From: Kingdonia uniflora
Lineage: Eukaryota > Streptophyta > Magnoliopsida > Ranunculales > Circaeasteraceae
Assembly (NCBI GenBank): GCA_014058105.1
Contig: JACGCM010000933.1
Span: 744,001-808,000, forward strand
Direction: 5' to 3'
Length of the DNA: 64,000 nucleotides
Shown: positions 54,739 through 64,000 of the stretch, in pieces
Layout of the letters: the number at the start of each line of letters is the position of its first letter
How positions within the stretch are numbered: the stretch's first letter is position 1
Program-made: the position numbers and the translations under genes
Notes under the pieces: model-generated
Told to the model about the DNA's origin: nothing
Seen by the model: only the letters and a program-made list of their open reading frames with translations
Database searches by the model: none

Positions 54739-57700
54739 TTACACTACAGGAGAAGATGTTACTTTGTCCTCATTCAGCACACCCTCGGGTACAGGAACAT
54801 CTACTTGCTCCCCAGGACGCGAGCGATCAGCTTCCATCGTCAGCACATCCTCGACGACTTCAGTCTCACCATAAACCTCGGGAGTCTTTGACACTTCTTC
54901 TTCTGAACTTGAATCATCAAAGATAACACCACCAGACTTCACCAACCCCTTGTAGAAGTTTTTCCTCCCCTCCAACTCCGCATACTACCCGACAAAATGG
55001 GCCTTCACTTCCCTACATCTCTCCGACTTCTCTGTATTCAGTTGAGCCCTAACCTCATCAAGGACCTTACCCTGCTCCAACTCCATCGCCTTCCACACAT
55101 CGGTAACCTGTTCCCTCACGTCCTTCTCAAAGTTTGCCTTTTGGAATGCCAAAGCCTCCATTCTATCTTTCTCCAAAATTTTCTTTGCTTCACGAAGTAT
55201 AGCATCCCTCGCCTTTTATGTTTCTAGCTTGTAGGTATTCAGTTGGGCATTCAGACCATCCTTCTCCTCGATCAGAGCCTCTTCTTCTTCGTCAAATCTT
55301 TCTCTATCTTTTTATATGCCAGAACTCGATTTGCCAAATCACTGCTGCCAATAATACGATCTTTAGCTTCTGTCAGCAACTTCTTTATCTATATTACATT
55401 CATAAATTGAGTATTCGAATGACTTACCAGTTTCTTTAATCGAAGAAAAGTAGTAAAATTTCTCACCTTTGACATATTTTGCTGACCTTTGCCTAAAAAC
55501 GTAACCAAACTCTCAATCCCCACTAGACAGTCATTCAACTCTGCCTTCAGGGCATCCATCCCAGCCGTATATGAGTCCATTATCTTCTGAACTTCGATCT
55601 TGGACTCTTCGACAAATTTCTTCTTTGATGTCTCCCTACTCCCTCTCTTCTTCAAGATAATACTCTCCGCACCCCGTGGAGGAAGCCCACTTACCACAGT
55701 AACTAGATTGACGGTACCAACTACCTCCTTCATTTTCGACTGTCGAGTAGTCCTCTTGTGAGGAAACAGTGGAGGAACAGCTTGGCTCGCCACCCTTTTC
55801 TTTTTACTCTTTCCCAGAGATTCTTCGAACATTGAATCTATCCCAGTATCAGTATTGTACCCAGCCAGGGAAGGATTCTCCAGGGGTAGACTACTCTCCG
55901 CGGCCCTCTTGTTCCTCCCCGACATCTTACCATCGATATTTGGGACATTTGCCCCTTTCGCCCTTGACATTTTCAACCCTACCCCTTGAAACAAGGTGCC
56001 CACTCGCTCTTGGTCGATGACAAGGTTATCAATCCTACCAAAGAACCCCTTCTTTATCTTGTACAACTCTTCTTTCACTTCAGAATTCCTGTCGACCTCC
56101 TTCAAAGCTGCAAACAAACAAAAAACATTTATGAACAATTCACATAACGTTCAAGCCTTCGAACATCAACAATTAAAATTACCTAACCACAAACCTAAGT
56201 GAAAACTCTTTTTCTTTAAGGGCTCCCCAGGGTCCTTCTGGTCGAACTCGTAATTCCTAGAAACGAGTAATCATTCGTTGCTGCAGTGCCCTCCTATTGA
56301 CACCATGTCATAGAACAATGACCTTTTGAGAAAGCTCGCCAGGTAGCGATAACCTAGTCTCTTCAAGTTCATCTTGAGCGTGTAATGCACATATATATCA
56401 TCGACTGTTATCAACTCCCCCCCCCCCCCCCCCCCTTAAGTTGACCATTTATTGCCCTACATACCCTAAACAAGTTATATACATTTGGATTGAACTGTCC
56501 AGGTGCTACATCAAAAAGAATTATCAACTTTTTCTGGTCAGCTCTAAAGGGACCCTTCAACCCTTTTTTGATTTGTTCTCGATGGACAAGAATCCCATCC
56601 AAGGGTATTTCTTGGTCTACCATCTCATACTGGTACTCCCCTAACCATATATCTCTGAGAATACTATACTTCTTCTTAAAACTCAATATTTCTTCCGTCT
56701 CTATACCCTCTCCATAACAGGCCTCCTCGCCCTCATTCACATCTTCCTCCTCACCCCCGCTATATTCTTGATCACTAGTTTGAGGCTCATGATCCATATC
56801 CGTCTCGGTAACCTCTTTATCAGATAGTTCGACAATACTAGGTACAACCCGATACTGGTCCACACTAGCTATGTCTGCACTACTCGACCCTACCCTATAT
56901 CTACCTCCCAACCGTTGCACATAGGTCCTTACGTCAATCACCAGGGGTACTATGTCCTCAATATTTGCATATATATATATATTTATTATGAATTTGAGTT
57001 GGTTTAGCCATTTTATAGAACCTGTAAATCAAATTTCATATTTTTACCACAGTTAGTATCTATCATATTTGATACATATATATGTCCATAGGTTCATATA
57101 TTCATATTCTTATAATTGTCGAGATTACTCTCCAACACATCATTTTCATAATATTATAATTACATTCAACTATCGTTACTTACAGCTACATCTTACTAAT
57201 TTTAGTTCTCGATGAATTGTTATTTATTTCTTTATCTAAGTAATAACATCGATACCTACATTAATTTACATTTTGGTCGAATTTCAAGAGATCGATAGTT
57301 CTCGAAGATACTTTAACTGTTTCCCGCCAAAACCACTTTTCATTCAAAATTATCCATATCGCCTTCTCCGGCGCACAATCCGGCCATATCCCAACTCACA
57401 ACCAATACTACCAAAAATCTCGCTGAATCGAAACCCATTCTCTACAGTCATGCCATAATCGTAGCGATACCAACTAATCCCTCTCTCCACTCCTCGCCAC
57501 CCGTCTATCATATCTCTCTCACAGAAATACCTTTATAAACCTTTGCAACTCCGTTCCCATCCCACAAACCCTTCATTATCATCCCTATCCCAAGGTGGCA
57601 TTCAAACCCTAACACAATTACCTTTTTCATACTTCCAAAATCCATCAACATTCAATCAAATTCCTTCTACATATACTTTACCATACATATCCCTACAGAC

Positions 57701-57915
57701 TTATGTACACAATAATCGTGAAACAACACAAAACAAAACAAAACACAATCCAAAATCACTAACCTTGTTTACGCGTTGCTTCAGTATCCCTTTCTTTTGT
57801 TCATTTTGCTCTTGCAATCAATATACTGATCTCCTCCTTCCTAATTGTAGACAACAAATCCCTAACATAACACAAGAAATTCGAACGGGATTTTTTTTTT
57901 CTGAATTTGCAAAGT
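54739..57915 (-). pseudogene. Main antisense gene of B (putative gypsy-type transposon protein)
   Basis: Same four-exon plan as A and D. Exon 1 about 57915-57764 (donor AAG|GTTAGTG); leader intron to about 57022 (TTTACAG); exon 2 with ATG at 57011, to 56183; exon 3 56107-55467 (acceptor TTTGCAG, donor AAG|GTGAG); exon 4 55382-54739. Exon 2 holds [20 protein letters not shown], which aligns with A and D, and an acidic stretch before it. Two breaks are in low-complexity DNA: an (AT)n tract just after the ATG puts it out of frame, and a C19 run (56417-56435). Exon 3 is basic, with [17 protein letters not shown]. Exon 4 is coiled coil with an acidic tail ([20 protein letters not shown]) and one stop. 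Function unknown. Confidence 0.7.
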
Positions 57916-57940
57916 GCGAATAGTCGCCTACCTTCAAACT

Positions 57941-57947
57941 ATTTATA
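57941..57947 (-). promoter_or_regulatory. TATA box with upstream G-box, B antisense gene
   Basis: On the minus strand TCTATAAATAG follows 5 to 6 bases after CACGTG (57953-57958), a classic plant G-box. It is about 30 bases upstream of exon 1 of the B antisense gene. Confidence 0.55.
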
Positions 57948-57959
57948 GACCCCACGTGA

Positions 57960-58497
57960 CTGTTCATCGCACCGCTTCACAACCGTTCAACTCCTCAAAC
58001 ATAACGCCTCATGCGTCTCTTCTCGATGTCTTTGACCCTCCACCTTCTCGGCATCAACAAACCCATATATTCTTGCTCTAATCCTTGCATATCTCAAAGA
58101 ATTTCTTCTGCTATATTCATACTCAACAAAGCACATCCTATCTTGTCACAAAGATATTGCACATCATTTTCTTTACACTTTAATATTTTACCCAAAGGAA
58201 CACACCTTACCATAACTAAGTCCTATCACGCCCCCCCCCCCTCCACCATTTTTATTTTATCAACAAATCCCTATAACTAGGGCACACATTCGATAAATTT
58301 TCATATTCAAAATTTCCTTCGACATTTCAAAATGCAACTGCTAATGCATTTCACATACCCAAATAATTTCACGAGTACATAAGTGCTCGACAAATCATTC
58401 AAAATATTGATAATTCATCCAGACAATACGTTTTTCTTTTTTATTTTAATAACTAAAACATTTTGATCAGTACAATTCCATACATCTACAAAAACAA
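57960..58497. other. Spacer upstream of the B antisense gene
   Basis: AT-rich, with a 12-base C run at about 58230. ORF 58011-58280 plus has no recognised motif. This is presumably the promoter-upstream region of the antisense gene and the 3' flank of the small ORF. Confidence 0.4.
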
Positions 58498-58815
58498 CAT
58501 CTATAAACCCCTAACTGCAGCATCATCTTCTCTCTTCACGAGCATCTTCGCCCGAGTCCACATAAAGCTAATGCGTTTAGGAGGACTATCATATTACTGC
58601 TGGCATCAAAACTGGAAATAATCTTCAGCATCCTTCTCCTCTGCCTCACTCACACCTTCATAGTTCGGTTCCACGGAATCTCCCAAGTAAATATCGACAT
58701 TCCGATGGATTCTAATGTACTGACTATATACTTCCCAATACTTTGCTTGAACGCTCATGTATACCTTGTTATGCAACTGAGCTCTCGTCTTCACCATTTC
58801 TTCTAACAAACACAA
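58498..58815 (-). pseudogene. Small antisense ORF of B
   Basis: From the ATG at 58815 ([20 protein letters not shown]; the second M at 58797 may be the true start) it runs to a TGA near 58605. It then continues in the same frame with [17 protein letters not shown] and DAAVRGL to a stop. The end is similar to that of the small antisense ORF of D. A weak TATAACT lies just upstream. Unknown function. Confidence 0.4.
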
Positions 58816-59057
58816 CTCTTATTTTCAACACCAATGGATAGTTATAGTCCTCCAAAGTCATAGTCAACCAACCAACATTTACTTCACCTCAGAACTATAA
58901 ATTTCAAAGTCAAATCAATCAACCTTGAAATCCGTTCTTGGGCCCACTCAGTCAACCATACTTTGAGTTTTCTAGACATTCAGTACTCACTTTACTCACT
59001 AATTACATCGACAAAATTAAATAGTTGACAAAAACATATATCAACACAAACAAAAGT

Positions 59058-59118
<61 letters not shown>

Positions 59119-59353
59119 TTATTTCATAGACAAACTGTCACATATTACATTCGACAAATTATTCCTTCGATTACATCACTACACTGCTATGTTTACATTC
59201 GACTTGAGGGATTAATTACTTTGTGCATTTTTTCACCAAGATCTGACATTATTGCATCTTTTCACCTGAATCTGGCATTATTTCTGGTACCAGGAGCAGC
59301 GATATCCTAAGAAACTCAATATATCTCAAGTCAATGAACTTCTAAGAGCTGCT
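58816..59353. other. LTR-proximal 3' region of B
   Basis: AT-rich sequence with the (AT)n tract at 59060-59116. No gene I can support. Confidence 0.4.
59060..59116. repeat. (AT)n microsatellite in B
   Basis: About 57 bases of AT dinucleotides in the LTR-proximal region of B. Confidence 0.95.
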
Positions 59354-59683
59354 TCAACAGATGTATGGTAGCAGTAAATAGTAGGAAGCCTCTTTCGTTC
59401 GGCAAGATCCCGGAACGCCCACCAACCACCTCATCCTTGTTTTCACTACGAACAAAAACCCCTTCTCCCCCAATATGATACCCTTCCTTACCTTTAACAT
59501 TGCCGAATGACCCAATGCAACTCGCGAATACATACATTCACTGGCTTTAACTCCTCCCATCCTCCACACCATAACAGCATCAATTGAATAACTACTAAGA
59601 ACAGATTTAGGAAAGTACTGTACCTCAGGTTGTTCAACGTCTTCATCCTTAGACGATGTGATATGCCACACTTGGGGTAGCAT
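59354..59683 (-). other. LTR-proximal antisense ORF of B, unknown
   Basis: An uninterrupted 109-codon ORF beginning MLPQVWHITSSKDEDVEQPE, with YFPKSVLSSYSIDAVMVWRM. It occupies the same place as the 53202-53748 ORFs of D. I see no clear similarity between the two and no known family. It could be coincidental. Confidence 0.35.
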
Positions 59684-59904
59684 CCTTTAAATCCACCACT
59701 GAGACAACCCCATGAGAACCTCTATTTATACCCAACTTGAATCTGTCAGGTCCGATGTACCGCATTAATTGCTCCCCAGGAAAGAGATGACCAAATACAG
59801 TTCACTTTGACCTCATAAATGAAAATCTGATGACTTATGATAAAATTTGGCAACCTCTTCAGCTTCTAATTTTTTCTTGACACAACCACAAGTACTTATG
59901 TCGA
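59684..59904. other. Last part of the B 3' region
   Basis: No coding similarity. It leads into the polypurine tract at 59905-59916. Confidence 0.5.
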
Positions 59905-59916
59905 GAATGGGGCGAT
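59905..59916 (+). other. Polypurine tract of element B
   Basis: GAATGGGGCGAT directly before the 3' LTR. Confidence 0.75.
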
Positions 59917-60391
59917 TGCAGTAGCATATTCCCCAAATTCAAAAAGAGTAAGCCAACACAGTGTAGTCAAAGACAGATAGCATTCGAGAAGATACCACAA
60001 TACCTCGACCTACTAAAAGTAGTCATTGGGATTGGTCAAGAAAGAGTTGTTAGAGATCTGCAAAGTTTGCTCACTCCCCCCGGGATAGGAGATTGTTTTT
60101 TTCTTTATAAACTACCTGAATCTGCTATAAATACAGACAGAGAATAGATTGTCCAAGGACTGCGATCCACAACCTTATTATCATTACTTCATAAACCCAA
60201 CTACCACTCCCAAAAACTTATAATAATTAGCAATGTACTACATTTTACATCAGAATCCTCCCTAAGGTCATGGTTTTTCTCTGCTTTTACTGAGTTTTAC
60301 ACATAAAATCTTGTGTATTTAGCCTTTTATTACAATCTCCTTATGAACTAGTATTGGTAAATATTTTCCTTCTAAAAAATACACCACTACA
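59917..60391 (+). repeat. 3' LTR of element B
   Basis: TGCAGTAGC to CACTACA, 475 bp, equal in length to the 5' copy. TATAAATA is at 60126-60133. It is followed by TATTG and then the resumed RNase H of E. Confidence 0.9.
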
Positions 60392-60984
60392 TATTGTACC
60401 TACGATAAGGAGTTCTACGCGTTATATCAATCAATGAAACATTGGCGGAGTTACTTATTATGGAAGGAGGTTGTGGTACATTTCGATCATAAACTATTAC
60501 AGTTCATATCTATGCAGTCTAAGTGATAGCAAGCTCGCCATATGAAGTGGATGTCGTACCTTCAGCAGTTTACCTTATTAATCAAATATAAGAAGGGAGT
60601 GGACAACAAAATAGTTGATATGTTATCTCGACCCCCATTACCAACTATTTCCGCTTAGTTGGTAGCTATGCATATATAACCTATTGTTCCTTCTGAGTAC
60701 GTTATAGGGTATGACGATGATACGGAGCTCGGTGTGATTCATGAGAAATTGCTACAAGGCAGCAAGATATGCAAGTATATTTTAAAGGATGGTTTGATTT
60801 ATAGGGGCAGTCTACTAAATATTCCTGAGGGTGGAGACCATTTGCATTAGATTCGAGGGGCTCATTATTCCTGGGTGGCAGGTCATTTCAGGATTGAGAA
60901 GACTCGTTTGAATTTGCGACATTATGTTTATTGGCCGAAGATGTAGGTAGATGTTGCTCGTGTGGTTTGTGGTTACATGCTATG
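60392..60984 (+). pseudogene. RNase H end and integrase start of E
   Basis: Resumes with TYDKEFYALYQSMKHWRSYL, VVVHFDHKLLQFI and FTLLIKYKKGVDNKIVDMLS, which is the end of gypsy RNase H. Then come DGLIYRGSLLNIPEG and the integrase zinc region (GAHYSWVAGHFRIEKTRLN, YWPKM, VARVVCGYMLC). Several stops. It is cut at 60984 by solo LTR F. Confidence 0.85.
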
Positions 60985-62921
60985 TGTTATACTCTAAAAT
61001 CCAATAATCAGAATAATGATTAAAACATGGACAAACATGGCGCGCATGTCAGGAAATCCAACCGATTCGCCCTACAAACGACCGAGCCATAGACAAGTTC
61101 AGGCCTAGTCATTCAAATTAGCATCAACAGAGCAAAAGAAGAATATAGCGGAAGCAAAAGATATATAAATATCAAACTGAAAATATTAATACAAGATCTC
61201 AAATAATATACAGCGTCAAAAGCTATGATCGAACAAGAGATACTACAACAAGAACAAAATCTGTAACAGCCAACCAGGCTCCAACACAGCTAAAATCCTC
61301 AGCAAAACCTATAACAAACCTGCCACTAAAAGGGGGATACGAGAGTGAGCAAAACTACGGCTCACTAAATAACCCAACAGAGTTAAACAACTTACTAATG
61401 TAACAGGTACAGGGAAAGAGGAGAGATGAATGAGATAAGGATGTTAACAGTGTAGTAATATATAAGTGCATAATAAAGATAAAGGACAAGGGGGTAGGAA
61501 CAATGAAGTACTGCGATGATATGATATGATGAATTAGGATAATCCCATATTTATCCCAAATACTAGATGATATGATATGATGAACTATAATCCTAATGTG
61601 GATGCTTTATGATGAGGTGAAGTCAATGACTAAACCCTATATAAATATGCATTAGGCTGATAAGCCGTTAATGCACAATACAGCCTTAAAGATATCTCAG
61701 TTGGATACAATGGGCACGATTGGCTTACCAGCTCGACCACGCTGAAGGATTTACACACGAAGCCAGCGTCTGAAATAGTGTTTACAATTCCAAGGAATTT
61801 CAACATCACAGAGGATGAATCCCGGTTCCTGAGGACTGTCTCATACCATCCAACACTCCCAGATGGGTAATAGATATGATAGTACCTGTCGCCAAAGAAT
61901 CACCCTACTATTTCAACCCAATGTAGGAATCCTAGGTCCTATCGAGGGTCAGCCGATGTAGAGCTTTGTTATGTATCCGATCCCATTAAGGTAAAATAGA
62001 ATAAAAACTACAGATGAAAACAAATCCTAAGGATTAAAACCGAACAGCCACCAACAAGGCCAGCACACCTAGGATAACCACCTGCCAAAGAGGATGGTAA
62101 ACAGGATGGTAAACAATCCTAACACAGATGCAAACAGTGACTCAGTCACACCATCTAAACATAGATGAAACATCAACTTAACCGTCACAACATCAAGCCA
62201 CCGATAAACAGTGACTTATTAACCAGTCACAACATCAAAGCACCTCAGTCTCTAAAAGACTGGAATCCAAAAATCAAAGACAATGCCATGAGAATATCAC
62301 GCAAAGGCACAACTCCCTAAAAGACAAAAGGCAAAAGGGAACACACCCTACATGCCTAACAATAGGAAACAATAGCACAGAGGAAAATCTAATAACCAAC
62401 TATACTAAACCGCATGCACCTCAATGCCAAATGCATAACTCTAACTAACACAGGTTAAACTATTAAAGGAATTTAGCAAAGAAGGGAAACTCGCCTGATA
62501 AAAGATAACCCATAAATCTGCCAATCGACATGTTAACCCAACCTCAACCTCCACGACCGACAACAATCACACCAACGCCAACAATCCAACACCTGCAAGA
62601 GATCACAACTCCAAATCTCAACAAAGCCCTCAATCACAAACCCTAAAATCACAAGGGTCCCACCGGGCCACAAACGAATCAATAATAAATAAAAGGATAG
62701 AGGAGTTACTCACCGAAGAAGTTGCAAGATCAATCCCAACAATCGATCGCAAATGAGGAGTGAGGGGGAACAAGAAATTCCAATTGGAGAGTGAGTGTTG
62801 AGTGAGAGAGAGAATGAAAGGAAATGGGTAATAAAACCCTAAAGATCGAACACTCCACTCGAGGCAATCCCACGGCCAAGAATCGCAAAGAAAGACCCAA
62901 CCTGGTCATTCAAAAATGCCT

Positions 62922-63228
62922 CTGTTCGAATAGAATATGTTTCTATTCGAACAAAACAAGACAGGAAGAAGTGTATTCGAATAGAAAAGATTTTGTTCGA
63001 ATAAAATGGAACAGAAAGGAATCTATTCGAACAGAAAAGATGTTGTTTGAATAGAACTGGAACTGGTGGAAATCCATAGAACAAACATCTATTCGAACAG
63101 AAGATATTTCTATTCAAACAGAAAGAAACAGGGAGAAATGTATTCGAACAGGAAGGATGTTGTTTGAATAAAATGCACCAGATAAGGATCTATTTGAATG
63201 GAAAGAGGTCTGCTTGAATAGAAAGAGT
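62922..63228. repeat. TTCGAA-rich short repeats in solo LTR F
   Basis: Irregular direct copies of CTATTCGAATAGAA-type words and relatives (TTGTTCGAATAGA, TGTATTCGAA), about a dozen in 300 bases. Similar words occur in the LTRs of TG. Confidence 0.8.
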
Positions 63229-63445
63229 AAAAACTAGACAAAAGATTCCTCAACGGAAAACTTCACGAAAAACTCAGAAAACCACGGATCCCTCCCAGAT
63301 CACACACTACCCAACCACCACCACCAACAACAGCAACAACAACAACAACAACCACAACACATCAACGACATGCCCCCCTCTACCAAACCAACCATGGGTA
63401 CCCAAAAGCCACACCAACCACAATAACAAATACGCCCACCACAGA

Positions 63446-63518
63446 GCCAACCATGAGCTCTACCAAGCCAACCAAAGGCTCCACCAAGCCAACCACGGGC
63501 ACCACCAAGCCAACTACA
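63446..63518. repeat. About 21-bp tandem repeat in F
   Basis: Three to four copies of CYCYACCAAGCCAACCAMRGG-type units. A (CAACAA)-rich microsatellite lies just before it at about 63320-63357. Confidence 0.7.
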
Positions 63519-63719
63519 GACACCCTAAACTACAACACAACCTCCTCCACCCAACAGCCACCGAAACACAGGAAGGAAGAAAGGAATAAAACCCTGATAA
63601 GAGAATAAGATACAGATACAAAAAGTAAAAATGCATGATGTATGATAATTAAAATGCAGAATGATAATAATGAATAATAATAAATAAAATAAAATAAACA
63701 AAAAAATTGGGTCACTATA

Positions 63720-64000
63720 CTATGCAACACATCGAATCCTTCCAATCGGAAGATAGGATTATACTTACCATTACCAGTTCCTAGCAGACCTTGGGAGAGC
63801 ATTTCGATGAATTTTATGGGTGGATTGCCCATGACCAGGTGTAAGAATGACTATTTTTTGTGGTGGTAGACCAATTCAGCAAGATGATTATTCTTATTCC
63901 ATGCCAGAAGATGGTCACCGGGGAAGGAGCAGCGCAATTATTTTTCAGAGACGTCTGGAGGAATTTCAGGCTCCCTTCTTCTATTATTTATGATAGAGAT
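63720..64000 (+). pseudogene. Integrase core of E (continues beyond window)
   Basis: After the F duplication the integrase core appears: LPLPVPSRPWESISMNFMGG, FFVVVDQFSKMIILIPC and RNFRLPSSIIYDRD, with the first two catalytic aspartate regions. One stop (TAA near 63842) and a frameshift precede the second piece. The domain runs off the window end. Confidence 0.85.

Larger units (their letters stand above)
29872..60391 (+). mobile_element. Element B: Tat-type gypsy retrotransposon containing C and D
   Basis: Two LTRs of equal length (475 bp: 29872-30346 and 59917-60391), a TGGCGCC primer site after the left one and the polypurine tract GAATGGGGCGAT before the right one. Internal order: gag, protease, a deletion junction with element C, RNase H, integrase, a 60-bp tandem array, then a long 3' region with antisense genes. 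D is inserted at 41256. The flanks TATCC and TATTG agree at three of five bases. Removing B brings the two halves of the E RNase H together. Confidence 0.85.
60985..63719 (-). mobile_element. Element F: solo LTR of a gypsy element
   Basis: About 2.7 kb between CTATG copies (60980-60984 and 63720-63724). On the minus strand it starts TATAGTGACCCAATT and ends GAGTATAACA, consistent with an LTR whose first G has mutated. It has no coding sequence and no second LTR, so it is best read as one LTR left by recombination between the two ends of a full element. Long LTRs of this type are usual in Del/Tekay chromoviruses, but the family is a guess. It interrupts the integrase of E. Confidence 0.7.
26791..64000 (+). 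mobile_element. Element E: chromovirus-like Ty3/gypsy retrotransposon, interrupted by B and F
   Basis: Plus-strand gypsy element with a short 5' LTR candidate, gag, protease, RT, RNase H and integrase in that order. Coding runs to 29871, is broken by B, resumes at 60392 in the middle of RNase H, is broken again at 60985-63719 by solo LTR F, and resumes at 63720 in the integrase core. The 3' end, any chromodomain and the 3' LTR lie beyond the window. Motifs are of the chromovirus branch and not the Tat branch. Confidence 0.8.

Noticed and set aside
55769..56020. Plus-strand ORF in B 3' region
   Set aside because: Antisense to exon 3 of the B antisense gene, whose splice sites and homology are better.

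Overview
The window is plant nuclear DNA, almost certainly from a flowering plant with a large repeat-rich genome. It is AT-rich and is nearly all LTR retrotransposons (Ty1/copia and Ty3/gypsy) inserted into one another. Nearly every retrotransposon reading frame is broken by stops and frameshifts. The only host-gene sequence I recognise is a decayed DA1-related (LIM and peptidase) gene fragment at about 14.9-15.7 kb, minus strand.

Layout. Letters are mine. G (341-12237, minus) is a copia element with a complete 3' LTR and a truncated 5' LTR. It is split by a gag-only, apparently non-autonomous copia element, TG (1666-7560, minus), which has 5-bp target duplications (ACCCC). H (12538-about 14873, plus) is a Tork-like copia element that has lost most of pol. 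The DA1-related relic follows. A (from 15822, minus) is a Tat-type gypsy element whose 3' LTR, 3' region, integrase, RNase H and RT are present. Its gag half is cut off at 26790, where E (26791 to the right edge, plus), a chromovirus-like gypsy element, begins. B (29872-60391, plus), a Tat-type element with two 475-bp LTRs, sits inside the RNase H region of E. Inside B lie C (about 32400-38396, minus, Tat-type, 3' end deleted) and D (41256-54494, plus, Tat-type, TTTAT duplications on both sides). F (60985-63719) is a 2.7-kb solo LTR in E, flanked by CTATG. The inferred order of insertion is A, then E, then B and F, then C and D.

The most interesting shared feature is in the 3' regions of the three Tat elements A, B and D. 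Each carries, after the end of pol, an element-specific tandem array (about 46, 60 and 193 bp units) and then a gene on the opposite strand to pol. I can reconstruct the same four-exon plan three times: a TATA box, a noncoding first exon, a leader intron ending just before the ATG, exon 2 with a domain like the plant 'putative gypsy-type transposon' family, exon 3 that is basic, and exon 4 that is coiled coil with an acidic tail. A second small antisense ORF, in some cases with its own TATA box, lies between this gene and the 3' LTR. Antisense extra ORFs in Tat elements are a known phenomenon. The conserved promoter, leader intron and exon plan, and a homologous glutamine-to-stop change in A and D, are what I would look at first.

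Coordinates of exons, LTR ends and duplications were read by eye from the sequence. Family assignments are from recognised motifs, not from searches.
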